Assembly (NCBI GenBank): GCA_001579985.1
Contig: LRSR01007515.1
Location: 1-30,774 of the forward strand
Length of the DNA stretch: 30,774 nucleotides
Reading direction: 5' to 3'
Source: Hypsibius dujardini
Taxonomy: Eukaryota; Tardigrada; Eutardigrada; Parachela; Hypsibiidae
Of the stretch, positions 1 through 10,304 are shown piece after piece. A model generated the notes under the pieces. It was not told the DNA's origin. It worked only from the letters and a program-made list of their open reading frames with translations, and ran no database searches. Within the stretch, counting starts at the first letter, position 1; the number at the start of each line of letters is the position of its first letter. The position numbers were made by a program, and so were the translations under genes.

Positions 1-1619
1 ACGGAGAAGAGGAGCACGCAGAATTGCAGTCCGTTGCATGAAGAGTTGGAACATGAAGGTACGGCAGTCAAATTTGGTCGAATTCGGCGACAGACAAACG
101 GACAGACACACAGGCAGATCAGAGACAGACGGACGGACAAACATACCAGAGCAATATTCGTTGACTGGTATTTGTGTTTTATATGAGAAGGCGGCCCACT
201 TGATCCCTACAATTCAGAGAAGATGGCCGAATTCAAACTGTTATTCCAAGATCGCTTCCTATTGGATCCGGCTGTGATCCAGACGGATGAGTCGTCTCAA
301 AAAATTGTCAAAGGCAAAACCATAATTAAAATGGACGGTCATCGCTACAAAGTGGAGGACCACTTGGGTGCGGGGCAATACGCCACCGTCTACTCGGTCC
401 GTTGCCGCAGCGATGCTGCGATGGCCTGGGCGTTGAAGGTGCAGGTCCAAGAGGGCTGGTGGGACTACTACATTCACACGGAGGCACGTCGACGGATTGA
501 GGCGTTGCCGGACAGCGGTCGCTACCTGGCGCACATCATCGGGGTGCAGCAATTTCAGCGGCTGAAGGACGGCGGTAGCTACTGCTTTCTGCCCTTGTTC
601 GACCAAGGCACGATTGTCGATCTGATCAATATCTTCAAGCGCAGCAACGGTGACAAGAATATTCCAGAGGTATTAAGCCTATGCGAAGTTTTAATTAGTT
701 TTCTCAAGTCAAATTGAATAAGTATTTTAGTTCCTGGATCTGATATTTTTAATTTTATTTTGTGAAAATTGAAATCAAGTCTTTTATTAAATTCGATGCT
801 GTTTTCTAACCGATTCTCCTTTTCCAGCTCCTGGCCATGAAGCTCGCCGTAGACATCCTCCGTGCCGTAGAGGCGCTCCACTCCGTCAACATTATTCACG
901 GCGACATCAAGTCCGATAATTTCCTCCTCCGGAGCCTAAAAGACCTGTTGGACGTGAAAACGCCAGAGGAATTCCTCGCTCTCCCGACCGCCATCCTCAC
1001 CGATTTCGGCTGCGGCATCGACATGGACCTCTTTCCGCCGGCCGTCACCTTCTCCACCCTCCGCAAGGGCAAGTCGACCGCCGGCCACGACATCCTCCAA
1101 TCCAAGCCGTGGACATTCCAAATCGATTATTTCGGTGTGCTCGACGTGATCCATTCGCTCCTCTTCAACGACTATATGAAGGTTCGGGATAGACTTTTAA
1201 GGGGAAAAATAAATTTGCCCGTCGGAATAGAGAAGTAAAACTACACTAAAAGGCTATTAAAGTCAGGTCTTAATTACAGGTCTTGGTGATTTCTTTTTAT
1301 ATACCTGAATTAACTGAAAAAAACAACTTTTTAGTCAGTAATTTAAGTTTTCTCGTCCCCAATGAAGGTGTACGAGGAACGCGGGATCTGGCGCATCTCC
1401 AAGAGCTTCAAACGCAACTGGTCGGGCATCTGGGCGGCCACCTTCCAACGACTGCTCAACGTGCCGTCCTGTCAGGAGCTGCCGCGGTTAGCCGACATCC
1501 GGCAGCAGTTTGAGGAAGAGGCAATGCGACTGTTGCAGAGCACAGACATTGAGCGGTTCGCCCGCACAATCCGGGTCAGTGTATTCATGCAGCGCAAGAG
1601 TTGCTTCATTGCGCGATAA
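1..1619 (+). CDS. BUB1: BUB1 mitotic checkpoint serine/threonine kinase, C-terminal part (5' end outside window)
   Basis: This is the kinase domain and C-terminal tail of the spindle-checkpoint kinase BUB1, which acts at kinetochores. Exons are 1-58, 218-669, 828-1181 and 1368-1619, joined in phase by GT-AG introns, giving 371 visible residues. The first exon is open from base 1, so the N-terminal part (TPR and BUB3-binding region in the family) must lie to the left. Visible kinase features are the glycine loop LGAGQYATVY, the lysine in ALKV, the catalytic loop IHGDIKSDN and the metal site TDFG. The segment following TDFG (CGIDMDLFP) and the KPWTFQIDYFGV block are typical of BUB1 rather than BUBR1. 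The tail with LNVPSC and LADIRQQF matches the BUB1 C-terminal extension. The last residues run past a weak donor-like GTCAGT at 1576 to a stop; I prefer read-through because the length then fits the family end. The domain looks catalytically intact. Confidence 0.9.
90..142 (+). repeat. short degenerate CAGA tetranucleotide tract in BUB1 intron
   Basis: A short run of CAGA, CAAA and CGGA units keeps a four-base phase within the 159-bp intron between the first two visible BUB1 exons. On the sense strand of the gene it reads CAGA. Confidence 0.7.
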
Positions 1620-2015
1620 CGTGATTATTACCTCGATTTGTTCCATATTTGATGGGGAAGATTTTGTAGGTTTTTTTAAAGCGGGACCTTATTTTTCTTC
1701 GTTTGCTCCTTTTTATCTGTGAGTGTGTACAGCTCAACGCGTTTGTGCTTCGTACTGCCTCCCGCCTATCTCTACCATGTGGCGTTATTTTGATAGTGGA
1801 TTTTGTATTCCAAAACATGCATCCGGAACAAATGTTTTCTGTACTCGTACAGTACGACTGTATGTTTGTTTTGATTTAGTTGAGTGACTGCCAGCAGAAC
1901 GATTCCGTCTGATTGTCTGTTCGGGTGGCCGACCAGCCTGTTTAGAGTTTTCGCCGTTTCTGCATCGTATGCTATGACTGGACCATCTTATTTCATGATG
2001 ATTGCGTTGCCCCTG

Positions 2016-2049
<34 letters not shown>

Positions 2050-2276
2050 AGGCAGACAACAGACAGGCAGACGACAGACAGACAGACGGAGACAGACAGG
2101 CAGACAGACGGACGGACTGAGAGACAGAGAGAAAGAGGATCACACACTCTGATTGGCGATGTACAAAATTGGGATTCTCTTTGGCAGCTTGTTTTTTTTC
2201 TTCACAAAGGAGTTTCCTGGTTTTTTTTGGTAGTATTGTAAAACACCAATTTTCATAGCCAGACACATGTAGTCAT
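1620..2276. other. tail-to-tail intergenic gap between BUB1 and the coiled-coil gene
   Basis: This stretch holds the presumed 3' UTRs of two converging genes and a CAGA array. I see no canonical AATAAA for BUB1 and no further exon. A short near-palindrome around 1839-1860 (TGTACTCGTACAGTAC) is the only other structure. Confidence 0.6.
2014..2127. repeat. degenerate CAGA tetranucleotide array, intergenic
   Basis: About 28 four-base units, mostly CAGA with CAGG and CGGA variants, lie 3' of BUB1. Apparent open frames through it (repeats of Q-T-D-R on one strand, C-L-S-V on the other) are by-products of a four-base repeat read in threes. Confidence 0.9.
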
Positions 2277-2834
2277 TCAGTTAGCCTTGATGGACTTCTG
2301 CAAGTTGACTTTAGCCGTCGGGGCACTCTGATAATCGCACAAGTAACGAAACATCGTCTTGACAATCGCCTCTTTTTCCTTCCAACCCAACTGCGAAATA
2401 TCTTCATGGTCGGGGATCTCCAGTGGCCGATACTTACTCAGCGACGGGTTGACTTTTACCGATCTTGACAGCTGGAACGCCGGGTAGGGTACTTTATCTT
2501 TCCAGGCACGTTTCAAGCGATTATGGTAGGATCGAACTGCCCGTTTGTCTTCGCGTTGTAGCTGGCGGACTCTGTGCGCTTTTATGGCATGGAGTGAGGT
2601 CATGATGAAACGCTGGACGAGTTCGTGGTTGGAGGTGGTGTCTTTGACGGTCGACCGGAGCTTGCAGAGTTCGTGGGACAACGCCTTATTGGTGTTCTGA
2701 AGGACGGAACCACTCAGAACTGGAAACGTGAGCCTTTGCACTGGTTGTCTGTAAATTTGTCCGTCTGCCTGCCTGCCTCTCTCTCTGTCTATCTGTCTGT
2801 CTGTTTGTCTGTCGGTCTTTTTGTTGGTCGGTCC

Positions 2835-2876
<42 letters not shown>

Positions 2877-3729
2877 CTTGCTTGTTCTTACCTTTAACCT
2901 TAGAATCTCTTTATCTCTCTCGTAGAAACTGTGCTCGATACTGTGGAACACCTTCTCTGAGTCTGTCTTCAACTGTGCCAACGCCGCACCATGCTCCTTC
3001 TCCATACACTCCGTCAGTGTCTGCAAAGTCTTCAGCCGCATCTTCGATCTATTGTACTCCCTCAACCGGCCCTCACAGGCCGCCACCACCGAATCATGCT
3101 CCAACACACAATCATCCAACAGCTGCTGGAGCTGCTTCACATCCTCCCGGTTCTTCCGCACATCGTTGCAGACCCATCGAAACAGCTCACTCAACCGGTC
3201 CGTCTCGTCGCTCAATTTCAAGGTTTGTTGTGCGATATTCTCCTTCGCAGCAACACAGCCTTGCTTGGCCAAATCTTCCAGCGCGGCCTGGGAGTCCTCC
3301 TGGGCCTTGCGCTGGGCTTTGCACCGGAACTCCTCCGCCTGCATAACCGCTTTACGGTGTTTCTTTTCGTTGTTATAGACGCTGTTGCGCAGTTCGTCCA
3401 CGGATAGCTGCATCGCGTCACGATCTTTTTCCAGTTTCCGGAGATCGATGTGTTCGAGCGCTAGGTCGTACAGTTTGTGATCACGTTCTAAAAAATATTA
3501 ACAAAAAATATTAATTCTTATTTGGACGACGAAAAACAGCAACTAATTTTGAATATTTTTTACAACGCTTCCTGAATATTTCATTACAGACAGATAGGCA
3601 GGCTATGAAGCAGCCAGTCAGGCAAATATGCGGACAGGGATAACGACTGCGAGACAGACACACAGACCGACCGACAGACTGACAGACCGGCAGACAGACA
3701 GACAGACAATCAGACACACAAACAGACAA

Positions 3730-3763
<34 letters not shown>

Positions 3764-4518
3764 GGACAGACAGACAAATAGACAAGCAGGCAGGTAGACC
3801 GGCAAACACATAAGCAGACAGACTGAATGACAGACTGATAGAGAGACAGACCGGAGGCACGGGTTTATATTAAAATCGTTGTTTCTGTTTAATTGACTAA
3901 AAACGATCTCGACGTATTTTTATTTCGAAAATTACCAGCTAATTTTTTCTCGAGATCTGCAATGATTACTTTATTCTTCTCCTCTCGCAGTCGCAAATGT
4001 GCATCCGCCTCTTCCTGCGCCGTCCTACACTGCTCCTCCATCGCCAGCACTCGATTGTGTAATTTCACACTACGGTCCGACAGGAATCGCACCGAAATGT
4101 CTGCATCGGCCTCACTGGTCGTCAGCAGTTTCTCCAAGAAAGCATTCGTATCGTGATAACGCGTGGCCCGGTCCACCACCGTCTTTAGGCTCAGCTCCAC
4201 TTCGTCGCAGGCCCGCTCCCAGACCTCATCCTCCAGGGCGGCTTCCGCGTCTGCGGCCGCAATCTCCGCGCGTGCCATCTCTTTGGCATGTACCATGCGA
4301 GTCGGCATGATTAAGCCCACGGGGAAAACTGTCCGTATATGACCGACGGGAGGGTCTGGTATGGTCACCGGCTGCACTTCCTGCCAAGGGTCTGCACCGT
4401 AGGGTAAGCCAGGCATGACCAGAGGCTCATCCGGTTTGTCCTTCTTCCCTTTTTTCTTGCCTTTTCCTGATTTACTCTTCCCTTTCTTTGAACCCATTTT
4501 TTTGAAAGAACTAAACAT
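2277..4518 (-). CDS. ciliary coiled-coil protein, BBOF1/CFAP157-like
   Basis: A 532-residue, almost wholly helical protein is encoded by three exons: 4518-3936, 3487-2892 and 2696-2277. The joins keep phase, with donors GTAATT and GTAAGA. The N-terminus is a lysine/glycine-rich basic tract (GSKKGKSKSGKGKKKGKKDK), then a short proline-rich stretch, then long coiled coils with many charged heptads (for example ALEDEVWERACDEVELSLK). The C-terminus ends in a small conserved-looking block, LGWKEKEAIVKTMFRYL. This arrangement resembles the axonemal or basal-body proteins BBOF1 and CFAP157, whose members also start with a lysine-rich tail; BBOF1 also has a similar W-x-x-K-E C-terminal block, as I recall it. 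If so it would act in sperm or sensory cilia. Assignment to one family rests on remembered similarity. A second in-frame ATG at 4497 could be the true start. Both introns carry tetranucleotide arrays, in opposite orientations. Confidence 0.5.
2757..2884. repeat. TCTG/TGTC tetranucleotide array in intron 2 of the coiled-coil gene
   Basis: Degenerate TCTG, TTTG and TGCC units on the plus strand lie within the intron 2697-2891. On the sense (minus) strand it reads CAGA. The reading frame happens to stay open through it, but the canonical GTAAGA donor and an in-phase TTCAG acceptor remove it. Confidence 0.85.
3586..3853. repeat. CAGA tetranucleotide array in intron 1 of the coiled-coil gene
   Basis: A long degenerate CAGA, CAAA and CCGA array lies in the intron 3488-3935. 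Its sense-strand reading is TCTG, opposite to the array in intron 2. Confidence 0.85.
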
Positions 4519-6094
4519 TAAACTTGAATCCGAATAAAATAGGGATTTACGTTCGCTTTATACGCAAGCCAGTTATTGCTTAATTAGTTTGCAATGGGAT
4601 TTTCGTTGCTCAGCGCTGCGAAACGATAACCGAGTGACCACACATGTCGGATGATATCGCCGCTTATGGAAACGTGTTCGCGGGATGAACATGTGTGCTG
4701 ATCGGCTCATTGCGAGGGTGGTTCGCTGTACATGATCATAACACGGAACCGTGCGTGGTCAATCCTACCGGTAAAGGGGATCAAATCGGCGTTCCGGTAT
4801 CATTATTGTAGTCGGATCGGATGAGTGTGTGATATTTCCCGCACGGCACAACCAGTTGTTTGCGGATGATGTCTCCACTGCCGTTCACAATGTAAATCTC
4901 ATAAGTCTGTCTGTCGTTCTGTCTGTCTGTTGTCTGCCTGCCTGCCTGTCTGTCTATCTGCTGTCTATCTATCCGAATGTCTGTCTGTCTATATGTCTGT
5001 CTGTACGTGGGTCTATGTGTCTCCTTGTCTGTTTGTACGTCGGTCTATGCGTCTCCTGGTCTGCCTGTGTGTCTACTTGTCCGATCAGTTGTAGTGTCTG
5101 CGTGCCCCGACTTAACAATTTTTTATAAGCTGCCCATCCGTCTATCTTGCATCATATTTAAAACTGAATCTCGTATTATCTTAACCGCATCTGTGTCGCT
5201 TTTCGGCTATATCATAGAGTCATTTGCGGTCGTTGTCTATCACATTACCCCCAGATCAAGCACCACCAAGCCTCCCATCGCATTCTCATACCGGTAGCTT
5301 CATCAGGTATACTGTATAGACATCGCGTCAACGGATTCGGTATCAGACGCGCGTTATTCAGCAGACACTCAAAGCACAAAAAAATGCCCCAAAAGAAATT
5401 GGTCACTTGACCACTGAGGAATGTGCGCACTACCCCGGGGGTATGTGGTCAGAGGGGAATTTCCCCCCCCCCCGCTCAAACGCGATCAGCATTCAACACA
5501 CTGCTCTTCGGGTTCACACACAGTTGCCGCTCACTGGTCAAGCAGCAGTAATTTGCGACGCAATTACTCCAAGTGGTAGCATGCACACCTTGGACACTGT
5601 GCGACAATCTCACACAGACAGCCACTCTCTTTCTCTCTCTCTTTCCGTTACTTACAGTCAACATCAGTGCGGAGCGCTCTCAACCCACAAAGCAAATTTT
5701 AATCCCCCAGCTACTTAAGAGGAGGCATTTTTTAATTTTCTTTCTGGTTAGAGTGGTTATATGCGTAATATATAGTTAAGGCATTGATTGTGTCTGTGTG
5801 AACGTGGTGTGCGGTTGTGCGGAAGCACGACCGATTTGTATAGTGCGTATGTATTGGTCATCTCCTCTCTAGTCTCGATCTCCACCCCGAACTGTAAGTC
5901 AACCCTAACGACGATTATTCCCTCCACAGCGAGAGAGATAGACCCCCTCAACTTGAATCGCGGCTGTGTTTTTTCCCCTCTCTCCTCCGGTAATTAGGCT
6001 CGCCTGTGAACTCTTGAGCTGCGGCACTTACGACATCGCCGCCTCTTAACCTGGGCTGGTAAGAAAAGAGAAAGACCTGTTGTCGGATGTAAAC
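4519..6094. other. gap of about 1.6 kb with head-to-head promoters; no gene seen
   Basis: This separates the 5' end of the coiled-coil gene (minus strand) from the promoter of the glycine-rich gene (plus strand). It holds a TCTG array (4905-5079), a run of twelve or more C at about 5463-5475 and a CT-rich tract at about 5628-5645. Open frames here are short, lack splice logic and resemble no family I know. Confidence 0.5.
4905..5079. repeat. degenerate TCTG tetranucleotide array, intergenic
   Basis: TCTG units are mixed with TGCC, TATC and TACG variants. It is one of two arrays in the window that are not in an intron. Confidence 0.8.
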
Positions 6095-6124
6095 TATAAG
6101 AGCGGGGAGCGCATCCTTTCATTG
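6095..6124 (+). promoter_or_regulatory. TATA box and initiator of the glycine-rich protein gene
   Basis: TATAAG at 6095-6100 is followed by TCATTG at 6119-6124. The A of the initiator-like motif lies 26 bases after the start of the TATA motif, the usual spacing for an RNA polymerase II core promoter. This implies a 5' UTR of about 220 bases before the ATG at 6340. This is the clearest TATA-type promoter in the window. Confidence 0.55.
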
Positions 6125-6339
6125 TCTCGCCCCTTGTGTGTTAGTTAGTCTTAAGTCTTAAGCCGGCAATATTTTTTTCACACTCAGTAAGCGATAGGCA
6201 ACTGATCTCCAACTGGGTTTGGCAATAATTTTTTCATTTTTCTTCACACACCACAGCGGAATTATCAGCATCATATATTGCAGTCAGCCACAGGCGCTTT
6301 TTAAAGAAGCGTGACACACTCACATCCCCCTTCAACAGC

Positions 6340-6818
6340 ATGGAACTAAGGACAATATTAGCAAGTGTTGCCTATGTGTTTTTTGCCCTTTGTGTGGCTT
6401 CCTGCTTTGGATCGTACGGCAGCGGGGGCGGCGGTTACGGTGGCGGCGGTTACGGCGGCGGTGGCGGAGGCTATGGTGGGGGTGGATATGGCGGCGGTCA
6501 AGGAGGGTTTGGCGGGGGCGGTTTCGGCGGCGGACTCGGCGGACTCGGCGGACTAGGCGGACTCGGTAAGTTTTGTGACTGTTGATAAGAGTCGGCAGGG
6601 AGGACAGGCACGGTGAGCAGACACGGTAAACCGAAGTTGATGTTGTAAATCGGCAGAAACGCCAAGCCAGGTAGACAGATAGACAGACAGACACTGCGAC
6701 AGAATGTCAGGCAGACAGACAGACAGACATATCGACAGACAGGCAAAGAGACAGACAGACCGAAAGACAGACAAACACAGACAGACATATCGATAGACAG
6801 GCAGACAGGCAGATAGGC

Positions 6819-6859
<41 letters not shown>

Positions 6860-7223
6860 TACAGACAGACAGACAGACAGACAGACTGAGGTCTTCCTCG
6901 TCGTTTATTAGGAGGCTTGTCTGAATCTGTGGCCCGTGTTTGTGCTACTTACAAGGAGCTCTTGCCGTAATTTACATATATACTTTTCTTTTTCTAGGTG
7001 GGTTTGGTCTTGGCGGGCTAGGCGGAGGTCTTGGACTAGGTCTTGGCGGATTCGGTCTTGGAGGTTTATACAGTCAGTAGGCTCGCTTCTGTATACGCCT
7101 CAAAGACTTGCCTAACCCATCCCCTAATTTTTGTCAGGTCCGTTCGGTTTATACGGTGGTCTAGGCGGTATTGGACTCGGACTCGGCGGCCTAGGCTACG
7201 GTGGACTTGGGCTTTTCGGATAA
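6340..7223 (+). CDS. secreted glycine-rich protein (cuticle or silk-like low-complexity)
   Basis: Three exons (6340-6565, 6998-7072, 7138-7223) join in phase to give 128 residues. Residues 1 to about 24 form a signal peptide ([20 protein letters not shown] followed by SCFGS). The rest is low complexity: exon 1 encodes [10 protein letters not shown] repeats, and exons 2 and 3 switch to GLGGLG and FGLGG repeats, ending in GLGLFG. There are no acidic residues and almost no charge in the mature part. Such proteins are typical of extracellular matrices (cuticle, eggshell, adhesive secretions), but the exact role cannot be told from sequence. The strong TATA promoter fits a tissue-specific, highly expressed secreted product. 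Reading on past the GTAAGT donor would stop after five residues. Exons 2 and 3 are only 75 and 86 bases long. Confidence 0.8.
6671..6886. repeat. CAGA tetranucleotide array in intron 1 of the glycine-rich gene
   Basis: A long array with near-perfect CAGA runs towards its 3' end fills the middle of the intron 6566-6997. It reads CAGA on the sense strand. Confidence 0.9.
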
Positions 7224-8650
7224 AACCGCCAGGGTGCAGATCTCAAAATTATGCCCTGGGCACATGCGCTCATTTGATCATGCGAGTGGAGAACCCACGC
7301 GGAAGACAACAGGAAGAACGGAAGTTTTGCGATACCAAAAGTGTGTGTCAGTGTCAGTGTGTGTATGCTCCTTCCCGCCCCTGTTTAGCATGATGAAAGT
7401 TCTTTAATTTATGACGCGTATTTTAAAGCGGGTTGATCTGCCGCGGTGTGTTGGGATTATTGTCAGATCAAGAGGCGTAAAGTGCGTGTAAACCAACACA
7501 GTCTTCCATTGTCCTTGACTCGTATAGAGAGAGATGAGGAGTGCGAACGCGCGGCGCCCCAGAGTGCGCCATGCTAATTTGTCGCGTGCTTCGGTAAACA
7601 CCACTTTGGGCGCGGACCTCCGTTCGGACGGCGAGACATCCGGTCCGCTGATGATGAGAAAGAAATCAATCGCTTTACATTGCCAGAGCGCCCTCTACAA
7701 TTCCCTAAAACCAGTGCAATCACGTAGCAGCTTTGTATTTATCACAATACGGCCTGTAGATAAAAGTTGTAAAGCGAAGCAGGCTTCAAGTTAACAGCCA
7801 GTTTTGGTATCGAAATGACACCGTGAGAGGCCTTAAACCAAAGGGGAGTTTTCGATGTTTTAAACCATTTTGATCCATCAATCAATTTAAGTTTTTGCTG
7901 GACACGCCGACGAAGCGTTTTCAAGGGAGTTTACGTAGCAGTTTTATCTTCGCATAATACGGCCTGCAGACAAAAGTTGTAAAATAATACAGCCTTCAAC
8001 TCATTAGCGAGCATCGGGACAGAATAGGCACCACGAGACGCGTTAAACTCAGTAAAATGAAATTGTCCATGTTCTGCAGCAGTGTAATCCATCAATCAAC
8101 GGCAGCGTTTACTGTGCAAACCGGCACGGCGTTTCCCATCGAAACCTGAGATTACGGTCTACAGAATCTTTTTAAAATTTACTTTCGGAGTACAGTAATT
8201 CATTATTCCCTACCTTTCCAACATCACTTAATTCCAATCATTCACGAGACTGGGTAAATGTACGCAATCGTACGAACCAACTAGCGGTATGGGGTCAATA
8301 TTTTTTAATTGTGCGGGAAACTAAACCAATCATGCAAATCAATGAAACGTGCAGAACGTGCAGAACGTTCACAACCTAAATCAATCAATCTATGGGGACC
8401 GCCAGCTACCCTTGACTGTCCGATTACAATGCTACGAGGCGGATCCATTTGGAAGTTTCCCTGGGCTAGAATCAGCTGTTTTGAGTCGCACTCTCAGACT
8501 TTTCAGAAGTCGCGCGAATTTTTTCACACACCCTTATCAAAACATGGTCGTTCCATTGTGAATGTGAAATGCCTGAGAAGATTGTTGATAAAATGACACG
8601 CTATCTTTCATCGTCAATTGCCCTTGGCATCTTTCCATTCCTGCAGCGAT
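7224..8650. other. intergenic gap between glycine-rich gene and cystathionine gamma-lyase
   Basis: This stretch of 1.4 kb contains no supported gene. It has the 3' UTR of the glycine-rich gene, a diverged direct duplication (7723-8120) and the promoter region of the lyase gene. A CTGCAG preceded by pyrimidines ends at 8646, a few bases before the lyase ATG. It looks like a splice acceptor, so a 5'-UTR intron (or a trans-splice site) is possible. Confidence 0.5.
7723..8120. repeat. diverged direct repeat, period about 211 bp, two copies
   Basis: The copies start at CGTAGCAG (7723) and CGTAGCAG (7934). Shared blocks in the same order are AATACGGCCTG, AAAAGTTGTAAA, GCCTTCAA or GGCTTCAAG, a CACC/ACACCG block followed by a GTTAAAC-like block, and ATCCATCAATCAA (7873 and 8087). 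Spacing between matching blocks is 211-214 bases. Identity is patchy, so the duplication looks old. Confidence 0.7.
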
Positions 8651-10234
8651 ATGAGCAGCAGCAGTAGTGCATCTCAGCGTCTTATCAGCGTGTCTGAACG
8701 TCTGGCAGGCCTTCGAGCCGCCCGTCGTCTGTCCACGGAGAAAATCATCACGAAGCAGAAAAATTTGTCTGCCACTGCCACTTCACCGATAAAAAGCCCC
8801 CATATCCCCCGTCATTCCTTCTCGTCTCCCGTAGCCTTCTACACCGCTGCGATGGATTACCAGCCATTTCCCAACTTCGCCACGACCGCCATTCATGTGG
8901 GCAGTGAGCCGGATCCGAATGGTGAGAGAGAAAGGCGCTACACACCTGTTGCAACCTTTTACTTAAAATTCTCATTTTTCGCTGTGAGTCTTTGGTTGAT
9001 TGTTGATTGATTGAAGCGAATGATCTTTCGGTTGATTGATTTGATTGATTTGATTGACTTGATTGAATTGACTGAATGGTTTCGGCAGTTGACTGACTTC
9101 TTCCATTTTGCAATTACACATTTTTTACTGAATTTTTTTGCGTGTTACAGTATTGGTGAATTCTGTACAGATTTATTTGACCATTACTAGTAATGCAAAT
9201 GGGTCGTTGATTAACAAATTACGGTTTATCGTTATGGGCCCCGATTGATTTTTGATTGACTCGACCATGTCGGTTTTTCTTGCTTGATTGAGTTCTGTTG
9301 GGACTTTTTGAAATTTAATAACACATTTAATTTGTATTTTTGCGTATGTGGTTTTGGCTGAAGGTGAAGAGTCTTTCGCTTTTCGCCCACTTATGACTCC
9401 ATTTATGTATTAGTGGATTTATTCGTCGTTAAGTGGAGCGTTGATTGATTTATTGATTGATTGATTGATCTATTGCCGCATTTGTTTTTCATTAATTTTT
9501 CATTTCTAGGCTCCGGAGCAGTTGTGCCGCCAATTTCCTTGTCGACCACCTTCAAACAGGCCGCACCGGGACAGTTTAACGGGTTCGATTACTCGCGATC
9601 AGGAAATCCGACGAGAAACGGCTTGGAGGAGACATTGGCGGCTCTCGAGAATGGGAAATATGGTGCGGTTCTTTATTGATTGATTTGATTGATTTGATTG
9701 ATTACTGTACGTAGCGTAACGGGAAGATCAATTCATCGACCGATTGCTGCTTCATTGCTTGTACAGGGCTGTGCTTCAGCAGTGGACTGGGAGCGATGAC
9801 GACTATCATCCATCTCTTGACGGCTGGTGACGAGATTATCAGCATGAATGACATGTACGGTGGGAGCAATCGCTACTTTCGGCATGTAGCCTCGAAGGAC
9901 GGCCTGAAGGTGAAGCTTGTCGACTGCACGGATCCCGTGAAGGTGAAAGCAGCCCTGACGGAGCGGACCCGTCTTGTCTGGCTCGAGACACCGACCAACC
10001 CGACGATGCGTGTGGTAGACATCCAGACCGTGTCTGACCTGGTTCATGCTTACAATAAGGACATCATCGTGGTTGTTGTAAGTTCTTATCGTAAGATAGG
10101 CAAGGAGAAGCAGGTAGTGAAATTATCAGACAACGTAACGACGCTGACAAGAAGGAAGGAAGACATACCGACAGATGGGCAAACGAGCTAGCAGGCAGGC
10201 AGGCAGGCAGGCGGACAAACAAACAAACAAACAA

Positions 10235-10304
<70 letters not shown>

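Noticed and set aside
2277-3413. A single continuous frame through the TCTG array, which would insert a Q-T-D-R-rich loop in the coiled-coil protein
   Set aside because: A GTAAGA donor at 2891 and an in-phase TTCAG acceptor at 2697 remove the array and restore a smooth coiled coil (ILRLK then NTNKALSHEL).
5404-5718. Possible short gene in the 4.5-6.1 kb gap
   Set aside because: The frames are short, cross a poly-C run, have no splice partners and no recognisable motif.
8618-8650. Longer start of cystathionine gamma-lyase at 8618
   Set aside because: That start codon would be TTG; the first ATG in frame is at 8651 and a splice-acceptor-like CTGCAG lies between.
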